From positions 279,542 through 343,541 of the forward strand of contig UCNE01000010.1 of assembly GCA_900473685.1 (NCBI GenBank): 64,000 nucleotides of DNA, read 5' to 3'. The translations under genes were made by a program, and so were the position numbers. Within the stretch, counting starts at the first letter, position 1. The number at the start of each line of letters is the position of its first letter. Shown piece by piece: positions 37,737-47,151 of this stretch. The notes beneath the pieces were generated by a model, which saw only the letters and a list, made by a program, of their open reading frames with translations, was not told the origin of the DNA and searched no databases. Source of the DNA: Hyphomicrobiales bacterium. Its GTDB lineage: Bacteria; Pseudomonadota; Alphaproteobacteria; Rhizobiales; Rhizobiaceae.

Positions 37737-39821
37737 TTAATAGCGCCGGCCGCCGGCCCGCTGTTTCGCGTAATGCTCAACCCGCGACCGCAGCGCGCGC
37801 AGGTTTTCCTGCACTTCGGCGATGTCGCCATTATCAGCGCCGTCGTTCTGCATCTCGCGCAGATAGTCACGCAGGCTGGCCGAGCCGGCCTCGCCACCTC
37901 GTTGCGGAAACGCTGACAGTGCTGCGGCAGACGCTGCCGCGTGATGCGCCGATGGCATCCGTGCCCTGTAGACGACAGGTGCGGGCGTTGGATCGTCGAT
38001 ATCCTGCCGCGTTCCCGGGCCATCGGGGTGATGATCATCCTTTCCGGGTGGATCACGCTGCGGAACCACGGCAACCGGGCGGCTCGACCGCTGCAGCAGG
38101 TCCTTTAGGCTGCGATAGAGGCCCAGCGCAACGCCCAGTCCAATCCCTGCCATGAAGCCGGCAATCAGGCCGCCGATCGCGATCAGCTTGCGCGACGGCC
38201 CGTTGGCTTGCAGCGGAGGCTGCGCCGAGGCGATCACCCGGATATTCTTCGAGGTCAGTTTTTCCTCCTGGCCGGTTTCGCTCGCCCGCTTGAGGAAGGA
38301 TTCGTAGATCGTCCGGGTTGCGGTGGCCTTGCGCTCCAACTCCCGCAGCTCGATGAAGCCGGTGGACGAATTCATCTGCTGTGCCTTCTGCACTGCCAAC
38401 TGCTGAACGAGATCCTTTTCCGTCCGCACCGCGCGGTCGAGTTCGGTCTTCGCCGTTGCGGCGATGCGGCGAAGCGCGTTGCCAATTTCGGAGCGTGCGA
38501 CCTCAAGCGACTGGACGGCAGCCAGGCGCTGCGGGTGCCGCGGCCCAAGGCTCGCATCCAGCGCGCCCAGTTGCGCGCGCGCCTCGGAATACTGCTTGCG
38601 CAGATCCTGAAGCGTCACGGAACTCACCTCTTCGGGAAATGCACCGCTCAAGACGTCGTTCAAGCTGATCCTGGCCGCAAGATCGACCTTCGCCTGCGCA
38701 TCGGCGATGCGATTGCGGACAGCGCCGACCTGATCGTTGAGGGCCAGCAACTGCTTGTCGAAGATCAACTCGCCGGCGGCACCGACAATGTCGTGGTCGG
38801 CCTTATATTTCTCCACCGCATTTTCAGCCGCGTCCAGTTCCGTGCGCAGATCGGCCAACCGGCTATCCAGCGCCTTCGTCGTCCGCTGGAAGAAACCGGA
38901 TTGGGCAGCCTGCTCCTCGCTGAGGAATGTCGACACGAGGCGATTGGCGATCAATGCCGATTTGGCCGGATCCCGGCTCTTGACCTCGATGGTCACGATA
39001 AACGTTTTCGGATCGCGCGATACGGAAACGGCATTGCTCAGTTTTTCCAGCGTCCGCGGGTTGACCCCGGAGGCAGGTGCTGGCGCCGCTTTGCCGGGGG
39101 CAACGATATCGCGGATGACGCCGATGCCGTCGGCAAGGCCGCCCTTGCCGGTGGTAACGCCGCCGAATTCAGGATCACGGTCGAGCCCCAGATCGATGGC
39201 GACCTTTTCCAGAACGGTCCGCGACCGCAGCACTTCGAGCTGACTGTCGACCAGCGCCAGGATCGCTTCGGTCGCCAGGCTCTCCTTGGAAAGATCGGAA
39301 TCCGTCAACCGGACTTCGCGCGGATCGACATAAAGCTTGCTTTGGGAAACATAGACACTTGGGGTCGATAGAGCGAGCAGGACACCGCCGATGGCGCCGG
39401 CGGCCGTCATGAGCAAGATCGTCTTTCGAAGCTGCCAGACGGATGTCATGATCGTGGCGATGTCGATCAGCGGCCGGTCCTGCGGCTCTCCATAATAGAC
39501 TTCGGCACTGACGGCAGGCACCGATGCCGGATCAATGCGGGCTGGGATGGTCTGCGGTGTTTCTTTGCGCTTGAACCAACCGGAAAAGCGTCCGGACGTC
39601 TTTTTCGGCGGCACTTCGGCGGACTGGGGAGTGGCGCCTGATACTTTGGGCTTTGCGGCAGGACTGCCCAAACGGTCCAGCAGTTCGCTGGCGGTACGCG
39701 CAACCGGCGCTCCGCTGCGGGTGGCCGTGCGGGAACGCGAGGACGCAGCCCCCTCCTTCGACCCAAGGCCGACCGGGGAGCGAGGCGCCACTGTCCTTTT
39801 GTTATCTTCCGGGTCGAACAT
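37737..39821 (-). CDS. Wzz/GumC-type polysaccharide chain-length and export protein
   Basis: Inner-membrane protein of 694 residues of the polysaccharide co-polymerase group. Two membrane helices flank a periplasmic coiled-coil: about residues 130-150 (TILLMTAAGAIGGVLLALS) and about residues 540-560 (IAIGGLIAGFMAGIGLGVALGL). The helix-rich middle carries a long coiled region (AENAVEKYKADHDIVG onward). A 125-residue basic, disordered N-terminus and a 100-residue C-terminal tail are unusual. There is no Walker A/B kinase module, so tyrosine-kinase activity is not expected from this protein. A TTG four codons upstream is also open. It is divergent from a Wzx-type gene. Confidence 0.88.
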   Translation of the reverse strand: MFDPEDNKRTVAPRSPVGLGSKEGAASSRSRTATRSGAPVARTASELLDRLGSPAAKPKVSGATPQSAEVPPKKTSGRFSGWFKRKETPQTIPARIDPASVPAVSAEVYYGEPQDRPLIDIATIMTSVWQLRKTILLMTAAGAIGGVLLALSTPSVYVSQSKLYVDPREVRLTDSDLSKESLATEAILALVDSQLEVLRSRTVLEKVAIDLGLDRDPEFGGVTTGKGGLADGIGVIRDIVAPGKAAPAPASGVNPRTLEKLSNAVSVSRDPKTFIVTIEVKSRDPAKSALIANRLVSTFLSEEQAAQSGFFQRTTKALDSRLADLRTELDAAENAVEKYKADHDIVGAAGELIFDKQLLALNDQVGAVRNRIADAQAKVDLAARISLNDVLSGAFPEEVSSVTLQDLRKQYSEARAQLGALDASLGPRHPQRLAAVQSLEVARSEIGNALRRIAATAKTELDRAVRTEKDLVQQLAVQKAQQMNSSTGFIELRELERKATATRTIYESFLKRASETGQEEKLTSKNIRVIASAQPPLQANGPSRKLIAIGGLIAGFMAGIGLGVALGLYRSLKDLLQRSSRPVAVVPQRDPPGKDDHHPDGPGTRQDIDDPTPAPVVYRARMPSAHHAAASAAALSAFPQRGGEAGSASLRDYLREMQNDGADNGDIAEVQENLRALRSRVEHYAKQRAGGRRY

Positions 39822-39916
39822 CAATGCCTGCAAACGCCCGCAATGGGCAAAGTGACGAATTGTGAACGAAGCTTAAGTTTTTGTGGCAAACAAACCGTTA
39901 ACAGACAGCAGGTTAA

Positions 39917-39930
39917 GGCGTTGAAACGCC
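39917..39930. promoter_or_regulatory. palindrome between wzz-like and wzx-like genes
   Basis: GGCGTTGAAACGCC has perfect 6-bp arms around GA. It lies in the 180-base gap between two divergent polysaccharide genes and may be an operator. No regulator is assigned; AT-rich flanks also contain TTAA copies without a spacing pattern. Confidence 0.35.
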
Positions 39931-40003
39931 GTAAATCTGCAAGCTCGAACCGCTCATTAAGCTTTACCGGCTAGAAACGGGTCAGCACATCCGGACGCCG
40001 CTC

Positions 40004-41269
40004 GTGATCGATTTCGCCAAAAAACTCTACGCTCGCCACGCCAGCGTCATTAACGCCTATATCTCGATGACAAGCGGGTCTGCGGGCAGGCTTGTACTGT
40101 CGCTGGTCTATTTCATCTGCATCGCCAATGGGCTGTCGATCGCCGAATTCGGCCTGTTCGCCACCGCATCGGCGGCCGGCATCATGATCTCGCGGGTGCT
40201 GGCCTTCGGTTTCATGTCACCGCTGTACCGGGTGGCAACCGTCAAACCACTGCTGGTGGGCACGTATAGCACAGGGTTTGCCGCCGGCGCGCTGCTGTCG
40301 CTGCCCTTGATCGCGGTCCTTTGCCTGGCGATCTATTATGCCGTTTTTGCCGGCGACATCACACTTGCCGTTTTCCTCGCCTTCATGGCCGCTGAAATCC
40401 TCTGCTGGCGTGGCCTGGAAGTCGTGGTCATCGTTCTCAACGGTCTTGGGCGCTTTGGCCGCGCCGCCCTTCTGGTGGTGATCGGCACGGGCATCCGCAC
40501 CGCCGCCGCGCTGGCCTTCGCGCTGTCGCATTCGGCCGACCTTGCCACCTGGTCGCTGTTTTACCTGGGTGCCAACCTTCTCGCTCTCGTCATCGCGCTC
40601 GGCTGGTTCTTTCCGAAGGTCCGGCTTCGCTGGCGCCCGGCGCTTTACATCCGCCGCTGGGCGGATTCAGTGACCGTCGCCGGTGCCGAGGTTCTGTTCT
40701 ACATCCAGTCGGAATTCGACAAGATCGCCGTTCTGGCGATCGGCGGGCCGGAGGTTTCCGGCATCTATGCAATCATCATGCGGCTTGCCGACCTGACAGC
40801 ACTGCCGGTGCGCTCGTTCAACACGCTCTTGGTGCAGAAGATCATGCGCACGCCCGCAACGATCGCATCCTGGCGCACCCGCTTGACGATCGAAGCACTG
40901 GTGGCAGCCGTATCCTTCCTGGCGATATCAGCGATGGCGGCCTATCTCTGGGTCTTTCCGCGCGGACTGGGAAACAATGTCGCGCAGGCAGCGCCGTATC
41001 TGATGGCGGTGCTGCTGGTGCCGTCCTTCCGCAACCTTGTCGAATATCACTCCGAATTGCTCTATGCGACCGGCCGCACGGTGCGCCGGATGGTCAATCT
41101 GGTGATTGCAGGGGTGATCAAGGTCGCCTTGCTTGCCGTACTCTTCAGGACGAGCACGGATGTCACCTATTGGGCGCCGCTGCTCAATGGTGTCTATCTG
41201 GCACTCTATGCCGCGTCCTTCCCCCTCACCTATTCCGCCTTGCGCCGCGAAATGGGCCGGGTCATCTGA
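40004..41269 (+). CDS. Wzx-type polysaccharide flippase
   Basis: Polytopic membrane protein of 421 residues with roughly twelve helices, resembling lipopolysaccharide/O-antigen flippases of the MOP superfamily. It would flip lipid-linked sugar units across the inner membrane. The start is a GTG with weak upstream complementarity. The gene is convergent with the DUF6492-like gene six bases away. Which polysaccharide is transported cannot be told. Confidence 0.85.
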   Translation: MIDFAKKLYARHASVINAYISMTSGSAGRLVLSLVYFICIANGLSIAEFGLFATASAAGIMISRVLAFGFMSPLYRVATVKPLLVGTYSTGFAAGALLSLPLIAVLCLAIYYAVFAGDITLAVFLAFMAAEILCWRGLEVVVIVLNGLGRFGRAALLVVIGTGIRTAAALAFALSHSADLATWSLFYLGANLLALVIALGWFFPKVRLRWRPALYIRRWADSVTVAGAEVLFYIQSEFDKIAVLAIGGPEVSGIYAIIMRLADLTALPVRSFNTLLVQKIMRTPATIASWRTRLTIEALVAAVSFLAISAMAAYLWVFPRGLGNNVAQAAPYLMAVLLVPSFRNLVEYHSELLYATGRTVRRMVNLVIAGVIKVALLAVLFRTSTDVTYWAPLLNGVYLALYAASFPLTYSALRREMGRVI

Positions 41270-41274
41270 CCGGA

Positions 41275-42153
41275 TCAGGCGGCGCGTTCGAGAACGACGT
41301 TGCGGATGTCGGTGAGATCGTGACCGACAAAGGACTGGACGCCGATCCCGATCTGATGCGGCCCCATATCCCGCATGAAATGCCTGAGGCCATTGATATC
41401 GCGGGCGTAACTGTCGTCGAACCAGAGCACGTGGCAAAGTCCCTCTGCAGACGCGATGTGGCCCTGCCCCATCAACACCTCGTCGACAAAGCGGCCATAG
41501 ATCAGGCATTCCGAAAACTGGCGCGAGTGAAGGACGGCGCGGACCCAGTTGCGGCCATGCAGGGCCTCGACATGATCAAGCAGCGCCCGGCACGTGTCGG
41601 TGCGCCAGGCAATCAGTGTATTGATATAGTCATTGGCGGGCAAGCTGAAGGGACCGATGCCCAGCAGCCGGTCGGAATGAGCAAGCCATTCGAGATGATT
41701 GGAGCGCATACGTTCGCCGATCGCGCCATCCTTGCGGTAGAGCGTCAAGCGGTCGCCCTGCCAAAGGTCGGCCGGATCGAAATCACGCAACAACACCACG
41801 TCGGAATCAACGGCAAACATTGTCGCCTCGCCGATATGGCGGGCCAGGGCCAGACGGCGCAATTGCTGCGCATGCCAGCCGCGCAGTGGCAAGCTGAAGG
41901 GGCTGATCCAGAGCTTGCGCCTACCGGCTGAAAGCGGGTCGGGAATGGCCCTGAGCCACCATGGCAGAAGATCGCTCTCGCTGATGACCTGGCGCCGCGA
42001 TCCTTCCAGCTGCCGGAACAGCGCGACGTCGAAGGGTGCGACGAGCAGGTAGTGCACCCAATCGCCCTTCAGCCGCATATCCATGCTTTCGCATAGCAGC
42101 CGGCAGCGCTCGAAATCATTGGCGTAGGAGGCCGTGACGACAGCTGTGCGCAT
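41275..42153 (-). CDS. DUF6492-like putative glycosyltransferase
   Basis: Protein of 292 residues with an N-terminal Rossmann-like stretch (MRTAVVTASYANDFERCRLL) and a DxD-like metal motif (MFAVDSDVVLLRDFD, near residue 115), which suggests a nucleotide-sugar transferase. It follows a WecG-type gene by 11 bases on the same strand and is probably cotranscribed with it. From memory it resembles the DUF6492 family; donor and acceptor are unknown. Confidence 0.7.
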   Translation of the reverse strand: MRTAVVTASYANDFERCRLLCESMDMRLKGDWVHYLLVAPFDVALFRQLEGSRRQVISESDLLPWWLRAIPDPLSAGRRKLWISPFSLPLRGWHAQQLRRLALARHIGEATMFAVDSDVVLLRDFDPADLWQGDRLTLYRKDGAIGERMRSNHLEWLAHSDRLLGIGPFSLPANDYINTLIAWRTDTCRALLDHVEALHGRNWVRAVLHSRQFSECLIYGRFVDEVLMGQGHIASAEGLCHVLWFDDSYARDINGLRHFMRDMGPHQIGIGVQSFVGHDLTDIRNVVLERAA

Positions 42154-42164
42154 GATGGTTTCCG

Positions 42165-42980
42165 TCAGAACGATCGTGATCCGGCGCGCTGACCACCGGC
42201 TTGCAGCGGCGGCTCACGCCCGCCCAGCTTATGGCGGAGAATATAATATATGAACAACGGGTTCCCGAGCAGATAACGCTGCCACAAACGGCGAGGCTCC
42301 TGGACCAGCCGATGCAGCCATTCCAGGCGGAAGCGCCGGATGGTTGGCGACGCGCGCGGGACCTCGTCGGCCATGAAATCGAACAGCGCGCCAACACTGA
42401 TCACCAGCCGCGCGTGGCCGGGGCCGACATGGCGGTCGATCCACTTTTCCTGCTTCGGGCTGCCCATCGCAATCAGCAGGATATCCGGCTTCACGGCACG
42501 AACCTTGGCCATGACCTCGTCGGATTGCGCCGGATCGAAAAAACCGTCGGAAACGGCGATGAACTCATGCCACGGCGCGTGTTTCTGAAAGTTTTCGGCA
42601 GCGCGCTTGAGTACCTCCGGGCGCGCGCCAACCATGGCGATGCGCTTCGGTGCCGTCATGTAGGTCATCAGCGCCGGCACGAAATCGGTGCCATTCAGGT
42701 TGGCCGGAAACGTCTTTCCATGGAACAGCCAGGATGCGAGATCGACGCCATGCCCATCAGGCAGGACGATATGCCGGCCGAGCACGGCCCGGTACTCCGG
42801 ATCGTGCATCATCAGGTTGGCATTGTGGGCGTTGAGGAACGATATCACCGTCTGCCCGATCGGCAGCGCGGCAACTTCATCCGCAAAGGCGAAGGCGTCG
42901 GCCCAGCCGAAATCGCAGACCGGCAGGTCGAGGATCATGCGCTGCGAGGCAACGATCGATGTACCCGGGAAAACATTCAT
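42165..42980 (-). CDS. WecG/TagA/CpsF-family glycosyltransferase (GT26)
   Basis: Soluble or peripheral glycosyltransferase of 271 residues. Family motifs are clear: NAHNANL near residue 50, LPDGHGVDLAS near residue 72, GTDFVPALM, MGSPKQEKWIDRHVG near residue 172 and SVGALFDFMADEVPRASPTIRR in pieces. These enzymes usually transfer ManNAc or glucuronic-type sugars to undecaprenyl-linked intermediates. The ATG overlaps the stop of the upstream transferase by four bases, so they form one unit. Confidence 0.9.
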   Translation of the reverse strand: MNVFPGTSIVASQRMILDLPVCDFGWADAFAFADEVAALPIGQTVISFLNAHNANLMMHDPEYRAVLGRHIVLPDGHGVDLASWLFHGKTFPANLNGTDFVPALMTYMTAPKRIAMVGARPEVLKRAAENFQKHAPWHEFIAVSDGFFDPAQSDEVMAKVRAVKPDILLIAMGSPKQEKWIDRHVGPGHARLVISVGALFDFMADEVPRASPTIRRFRLEWLHRLVQEPRRLWQRYLLGNPLFIYYILRHKLGGREPPLQAGGQRAGSRSF

Positions 42981-44254
42981 CGGGATTTGCCCCCCTCATG
43001 CACGGCAAGACTGTAAGATGCGCGGGCAACTTTGGTTGCCCGCGGACGCGCCTCGTCTCTTGCAAAAGTAAGGTCAGATGCGACGGCGGGCTTGCCGAAC
43101 CGGGACAGGCCGGCATCCAGCATCTCCAGCAGCTCGTCCTTCTGCGCCTGATGAAAAATCGCGCCTGACAGGCGCTGACGGTCGCCGCCCCGCACCTGCG
43201 CGACCTTGTCGATCAGCAATTTCGCAAATTCGGCGGGATCGTCGGCAACCGCGCAATTTCCGGGCAGCGTACCGATGCCGCGCAAGGACGAACCGGTCGC
43301 AACACAGGGCATGCCGAGTTCGAAGGTCTCGATGGTCTTCAGCTGCACACCGGTGCCACCACGGCTGATCAGTGGCAGAACGGCGCCGGATTCGACGAAG
43401 GCACGAGCATCAGGCACCCGACCAAGCAGGCGAACCCCGGGATGGGCAATCGCCGGGGCATCCGGCAGCTGGCCGGCAATGCCGATCGTCATCTCGGCCG
43501 GCAACAGAGGAACGACCTTTGAGAGAAACCAGTCGAGGCCGATCCGGTTCGGCTGCCAGCTCCAGGTTCCGATCAGCGCCAGGTCATATTCCGGCGGCTT
43601 TTCCGGGACGGTCCCAGTCATGTCCCACCGGGTGACCAGCGGCAGCACGGTTGCCCGGCTGGAGACGGCAGGGCCAAAGCCGAGGCGATCCGCCTCTGCA
43701 AAAGTCCAGATTGCCGAGGCTGCCTGTGTCAGTGTCCGCTCAAGCCGTTCGAGGTAATGCGCTTCGCGCTTGAACAACCAACGCTCCACAAGGCCGGATG
43801 CGGTGGCGGCGTTTTCACGCGCCGACCCGGCTTCGACATTGTGTGCTATGTAGATTGTCTTGTGTTTCTGGAACGCGGCGGCAAAGGCGCCTGGCAATTG
43901 CACGGAGTTGAGGACGATGCCATCGAATGGCTGCAGGCGCTGCAACAACGTTTCCACATGGGCGCGGCTGACCTCGAGCATCTTGGCCGACGACAGCGTA
44001 GTGCGATGGAGACAGGCTTTTGCCAGCCAGCGCAGCTTGGTGGCGGCGCCGACCTTTGCATTGGTGACTTCCAGCTCGCCGAGCAGATGCACGTCCTTGC
44101 CTGAGGCAGGGGTCTGGCCTGGCTGCAGGTAGCCGATCACGCTCACCTTGTGACCAAGGGCGCGAAGGCCGTCGAAGACGGCGCGGTTGGCGATGTCGAA
44201 CCCCGATGAAGGGTTCTCCACCGGCACCAGCGAGGAAACGAAAACCAGATGCAT
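42977..44254 (-). CDS. GT4-type glycosyltransferase
   Basis: Glycosyltransferase of 425 residues with a GT-B layout: an N-terminal domain with SSGFDIANRAVFDGLRALGH (near residue 17) and a C-terminal nucleotide-sugar domain with GTWSWQPNRIGLDWFL (near residue 230), a GxxP-like region and TIETFELGMPCVAT near residue 305. It is the first gene of a three-gene minus-strand unit. Sugar specificity is unknown. Confidence 0.87.
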   Translation of the reverse strand: MHLVFVSSLVPVENPSSGFDIANRAVFDGLRALGHKVSVIGYLQPGQTPASGKDVHLLGELEVTNAKVGAATKLRWLAKACLHRTTLSSAKMLEVSRAHVETLLQRLQPFDGIVLNSVQLPGAFAAAFQKHKTIYIAHNVEAGSARENAATASGLVERWLFKREAHYLERLERTLTQAASAIWTFAEADRLGFGPAVSSRATVLPLVTRWDMTGTVPEKPPEYDLALIGTWSWQPNRIGLDWFLSKVVPLLPAEMTIGIAGQLPDAPAIAHPGVRLLGRVPDARAFVESGAVLPLISRGGTGVQLKTIETFELGMPCVATGSSLRGIGTLPGNCAVADDPAEFAKLLIDKVAQVRGGDRQRLSGAIFHQAQKDELLEMLDAGLSRFGKPAVASDLTFARDEARPRATKVARASYSLAVHEGGKSR

Positions 44255-44414
44255 GCTGCCACGTGAGACTTGAGAACAACTGCCCAGACTGTAGCAACAC
44301 GGCGTGAAGCGAGCTTTAAACCACTCATTCGAAAGCGAATTTAGAAATTCAGCATCTGTTTAGGAACATTTGCTTTAGTGCTTGCCAGCTTTCCGCGCTC
44401 AACAGGTACTTGCC

Positions 44415-45404
44415 ATGACCCCGCCCGCCCAGGATGTGACCGAATTTTACCGGACGGCGGTCGATAGCCCTGACAGCATTGAACTCGTTGTGACGCTGCC
44501 GACGTTCCGCCGCCCGGAACATCTTCTCAAGACGCTGAAGACCGTTATTTCACAGGCGCCCGGCTCTCCCTTCGCGATCGTGGTGATGGAGAATGACGCG
44601 GACGGGCTGGAAGGGGCAAACGCCGCAAAAATGCTCTTTGCCGACCACCGCGTCAACGCGCTGGTGGTGATTGCGCATCAGCGCGGCAATTGCCACGCCT
44701 ACAATGCCGGCTGGTCGACGGCGCTTGCCGCCTACCCCAATCTGCAGGCCATTGCCGTGATCGACGACGACGAACTGGCAGCGCCCGATTGGCTCGACAG
44801 TCTCGTTTCGGTACACAAGCAGACCCGGGCGGATCTCGTTGGCGGGCCGCAACTTCCAGATTTCGAAAACAAGACCCGCAATGAGCGCAAGCGGCATCCG
44901 GTCTTCGTGCCCCATTATGACGCGACCGGTCCCGTTCCAATCCTGTACTCTTCGGGTAATGTCCTGATCACACGCCATGTGCTTGACGCCATGCCTCGGC
45001 CGTTTCTCGATCCACTGTTCAATTTCATCGGCGGGGGAGACAGCGATTTCTATCGCCGGTGCAAGGAGAACGGCTTTTCCTTTGCCTGGGCGGCGGAGGC
45101 CTGGGTGGCCGAAACCATTCCGGCGCGGCGCACGGAACTGTCGTGGATCAGATCGCGCAGCCTGCGAAACGGGGCGATTTCCGCACTGCTCGAACACCGC
45201 GCAGCCCCCGGCCTTGCCGGACGGATCAGGACGATCGCCAAGTCGCTGGCGCTTCTGGCCGCCTCGCCGTTTCGCGGCATTTCGCTCTGGAGATCATCCG
45301 GCCTGCCATCAGCGGGCCTCTACCATTTTCATGTGGCGTGCGGCCGGCTTATGATGGAGTTTGGCTTCGTCAACGAGCAGTATCGCAACCCGGAAAAAAA
45401 CTGA
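44415..45404 (+). CDS. GT2-type glycosyltransferase
   Basis: Glycosyltransferase family 2 enzyme of 329 residues. The donor-binding start is VVTLPTFRRPEHLLKTL (near residue 24); the metal-binding DxD-like region is AVIDDDELAAPDWL near residue 115 and the acceptor-side GGGDSDFYRRC is near residue 207. A TTG 33 bases upstream is open, but the ATG at 44415 is preferred. It is convergent with the flagellar-region membrane gene and divergent from the GT4 gene. Confidence 0.87.
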   Translation: MTPPAQDVTEFYRTAVDSPDSIELVVTLPTFRRPEHLLKTLKTVISQAPGSPFAIVVMENDADGLEGANAAKMLFADHRVNALVVIAHQRGNCHAYNAGWSTALAAYPNLQAIAVIDDDELAAPDWLDSLVSVHKQTRADLVGGPQLPDFENKTRNERKRHPVFVPHYDATGPVPILYSSGNVLITRHVLDAMPRPFLDPLFNFIGGGDSDFYRRCKENGFSFAWAAEAWVAETIPARRTELSWIRSRSLRNGAISALLEHRAAPGLAGRIRTIAKSLALLAASPFRGISLWRSSGLPSAGLYHFHVACGRLMMEFGFVNEQYRNPEKN

Positions 45405-45422
45405 GACGCACCGGGCACCGGC

Positions 45423-45992
45423 CTATTTTCCCGCCGCAGCGGCACGCTTTTCGCTCTCGGGCATCTGATCGTTGGCCACCTGGCCATTCTTGTCGACGAT
45501 CGGCACGGGCTTGCGCTGCTTTTCGTTCGCCGCATTGGCGACACGGGCAACGTCGGCCTTCGACAGATATTCAAGCTGCTCGACCAGAACCTGGAAAATC
45601 ACTTCGTCATGCAGCTGCTTGTTGAGCTGTTCCTTGACGATAGTCTTGAAGCTGACAAGGTCGAAATTGCTGGTATCGGCGACGTTGATCAGCTTCTGGC
45701 CGATCAGAATGTCGAACAAGGCGTTCGTCACCGATTCCTTGAACGGCACTTCCATGGTCTTCGCCTTGGCCTTGTCGACCGAGAACGACAGTTTTGTCAG
45801 GAAATAGCCCTGCACCGCGCCATCGGTGATGACCGGCACGGTGATCAGCTCGCCCGGTACATATTCCTGCAATGCGCGGCGTTCAGCCTCCGCATCCGTT
45901 TCCACCGGCGCCGATGCATGCTGGATCGAAAAATACACGGATCCGAGCGATACGGCGCAAATCCAGACACCGGTGAAAACAAGCTTCAGCAT
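45423..45992 (-). CDS. single-span membrane protein at the end of the flagellar operon
   Basis: Protein of 189 residues with an N-terminal helix (LKLVFTGVWICAVSLGSVYFS) and a periplasmic part (YFLTKLSFSVDKAKAKTMEVP; later LVEQLEYLSKADVARVANA). The layout is FliL-like and it terminates the flagellar gene series, but key FliL sequence motifs are not obvious. Its ATG overlaps the stop of the preceding FlgN-like gene (TGATG), so coupled translation is likely. No function is asserted. Confidence 0.6.
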   Translation of the reverse strand: MLKLVFTGVWICAVSLGSVYFSIQHASAPVETDAEAERRALQEYVPGELITVPVITDGAVQGYFLTKLSFSVDKAKAKTMEVPFKESVTNALFDILIGQKLINVADTSNFDLVSFKTIVKEQLNKQLHDEVIFQVLVEQLEYLSKADVARVANAANEKQRKPVPIVDKNGQVANDQMPESEKRAAAAGK

Positions 45993-46363
45993 CAGAAATC
46001 GCCGTAGCGGAACTGCTGTTCGGTATAAATGCCGTCCGCATCGGCGTCCTGAACAGCGGCCTTCAGCAGGTCGACGACCGAGCGGCAGGCTTCCATATGG
46101 GCGTTGACCTTCTGCGAATTGGTCATCAGCTTGGTCTTGATATGCCGGGTCTGCGACACGAATGCCGGGGAAATTTCATCGGGCGACGCATCGCGATGCA
46201 GCATCGTCAGCTCATAGAGGCAACGGCTCTTGCGGGCGTTCGACGTCTTCAGGTCGAAGTTCGGATCAACACCGATCCGGGTATTCTCGTTGTCGAGGAT
46301 CATTTCGAGACGACCCAAAACGTTCTGGATACGCACGTCACTCGATGCTGCAACTTCCATCAT
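45992..46363 (-). CDS. FlgN-like flagellar export chaperone candidate
   Basis: Small helical protein of 123 residues. It matches the FlgN pattern by length, by helix-rich amphipathic segments (LGRLEMILDNENTRIG; TRHIKTKLMTNSQKVNAHME), and by the late DGIYTEQ that recalls the FlgN C-terminus. FlgN guards the hook-junction proteins FlgK and FlgL, whose genes are a few kilobases upstream. No sequence search was run, so the label rests on pattern and position. A second Met follows the first directly. Confidence 0.5.
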   Translation of the reverse strand: MMEVAASSDVRIQNVLGRLEMILDNENTRIGVDPNFDLKTSNARKSRCLYELTMLHRDASPDEISPAFVSQTRHIKTKLMTNSQKVNAHMEACRSVVDLLKAAVQDADADGIYTEQQFRYGDF

Positions 46364-46465
46364 TTAGCTCCCATTGGCGCCGGCAGCACGCGGGCCTGAG
46401 CCCTTGGCGTGATGTCTGCGCGAAACTTTTGAATTAGGTCAGTCCGGCCGATGACCGAGCCCACC

Positions 46466-47029
46466 TCAGGCTTGATCGTTATTGTCTTGCTTCCCCAGGA
46501 AATTGGCGACCGCCTTGCGCTCGTATTCCTGCACCATGCTCAGCGCGACATTGCTGCTATTGCCATCGAGCGATGCGTTGACCCGGTTGGGGGCTTCCCC
46601 GACGATGCGGTCCGTCACCATGCGCTCGGCGATGCCGACGCCGTCGCCCTGCGCCATGACGTTGCCAATCTGCTCGGCCATCATGCTCTTCCACATATCG
46701 CCGGACGTGCCCTTGCCGTAAACCTCTTCGCTTTCGGTCGGCAGCATCGACTTGACGAAATTCTGCAGCACCATGGCTTCGAATTTGCGGTAGCTTTCCG
46801 GAATCTTCTTCGCTTCGGCCCGGTTGGTGATATCGCCGAGGCTGTTGGTCGGGCTGTCCTGGTTGAGGATCGCCACCGTATTGGCAAAGCCGTTTCCGTT
46901 TTCCGCAAGGCTCGTTGCCTGGAATGCGGCGCGATTGGCCTTCAGCCGCGCCTGCGCTTCCTGCACTTCAGCCGGATCGGCAGCACGCACGACATCCATC
47001 ACCAGGTCGCTTGGAGGAGAAATGGCCAT
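46466..47029 (-). CDS. flgJ: rod-binding domain protein (FlgJ N-terminal-like)
   Basis: Protein of 187 residues with the rod-binding domain signature SYRKFEAMVLQNFVKSMLPT (near residue 79) and DMWKSMMAEQIGNVMAQGDGVGIAERM. It lacks the muramidase half of enterobacterial FlgJ. The role would be a rod cap or scaffold while the rod is built. The AGAGGATACCGC ribosome site supports the start. A transglycosylase gene further right in the same region may supply the missing muramidase activity. Confidence 0.8.
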   Translation of the reverse strand: MAISPPSDLVMDVVRAADPAEVQEAQARLKANRAAFQATSLAENGNGFANTVAILNQDSPTNSLGDITNRAEAKKIPESYRKFEAMVLQNFVKSMLPTESEEVYGKGTSGDMWKSMMAEQIGNVMAQGDGVGIAERMVTDRIVGEAPNRVNASLDGNSSNVALSMVQEYERKAVANFLGKQDNNDQA

Positions 47030-47151
47030 GCGGTATCCTCTCGGTCACGGAGTGCATGGCGGGCGTTTCTATCAACGCCAGCGATAACTCCATAAAGTCA
47101 GCCTTTTAGCGAGCGGTACGGCCATAAAATCCGACCGTTCCTAAAACCGCA

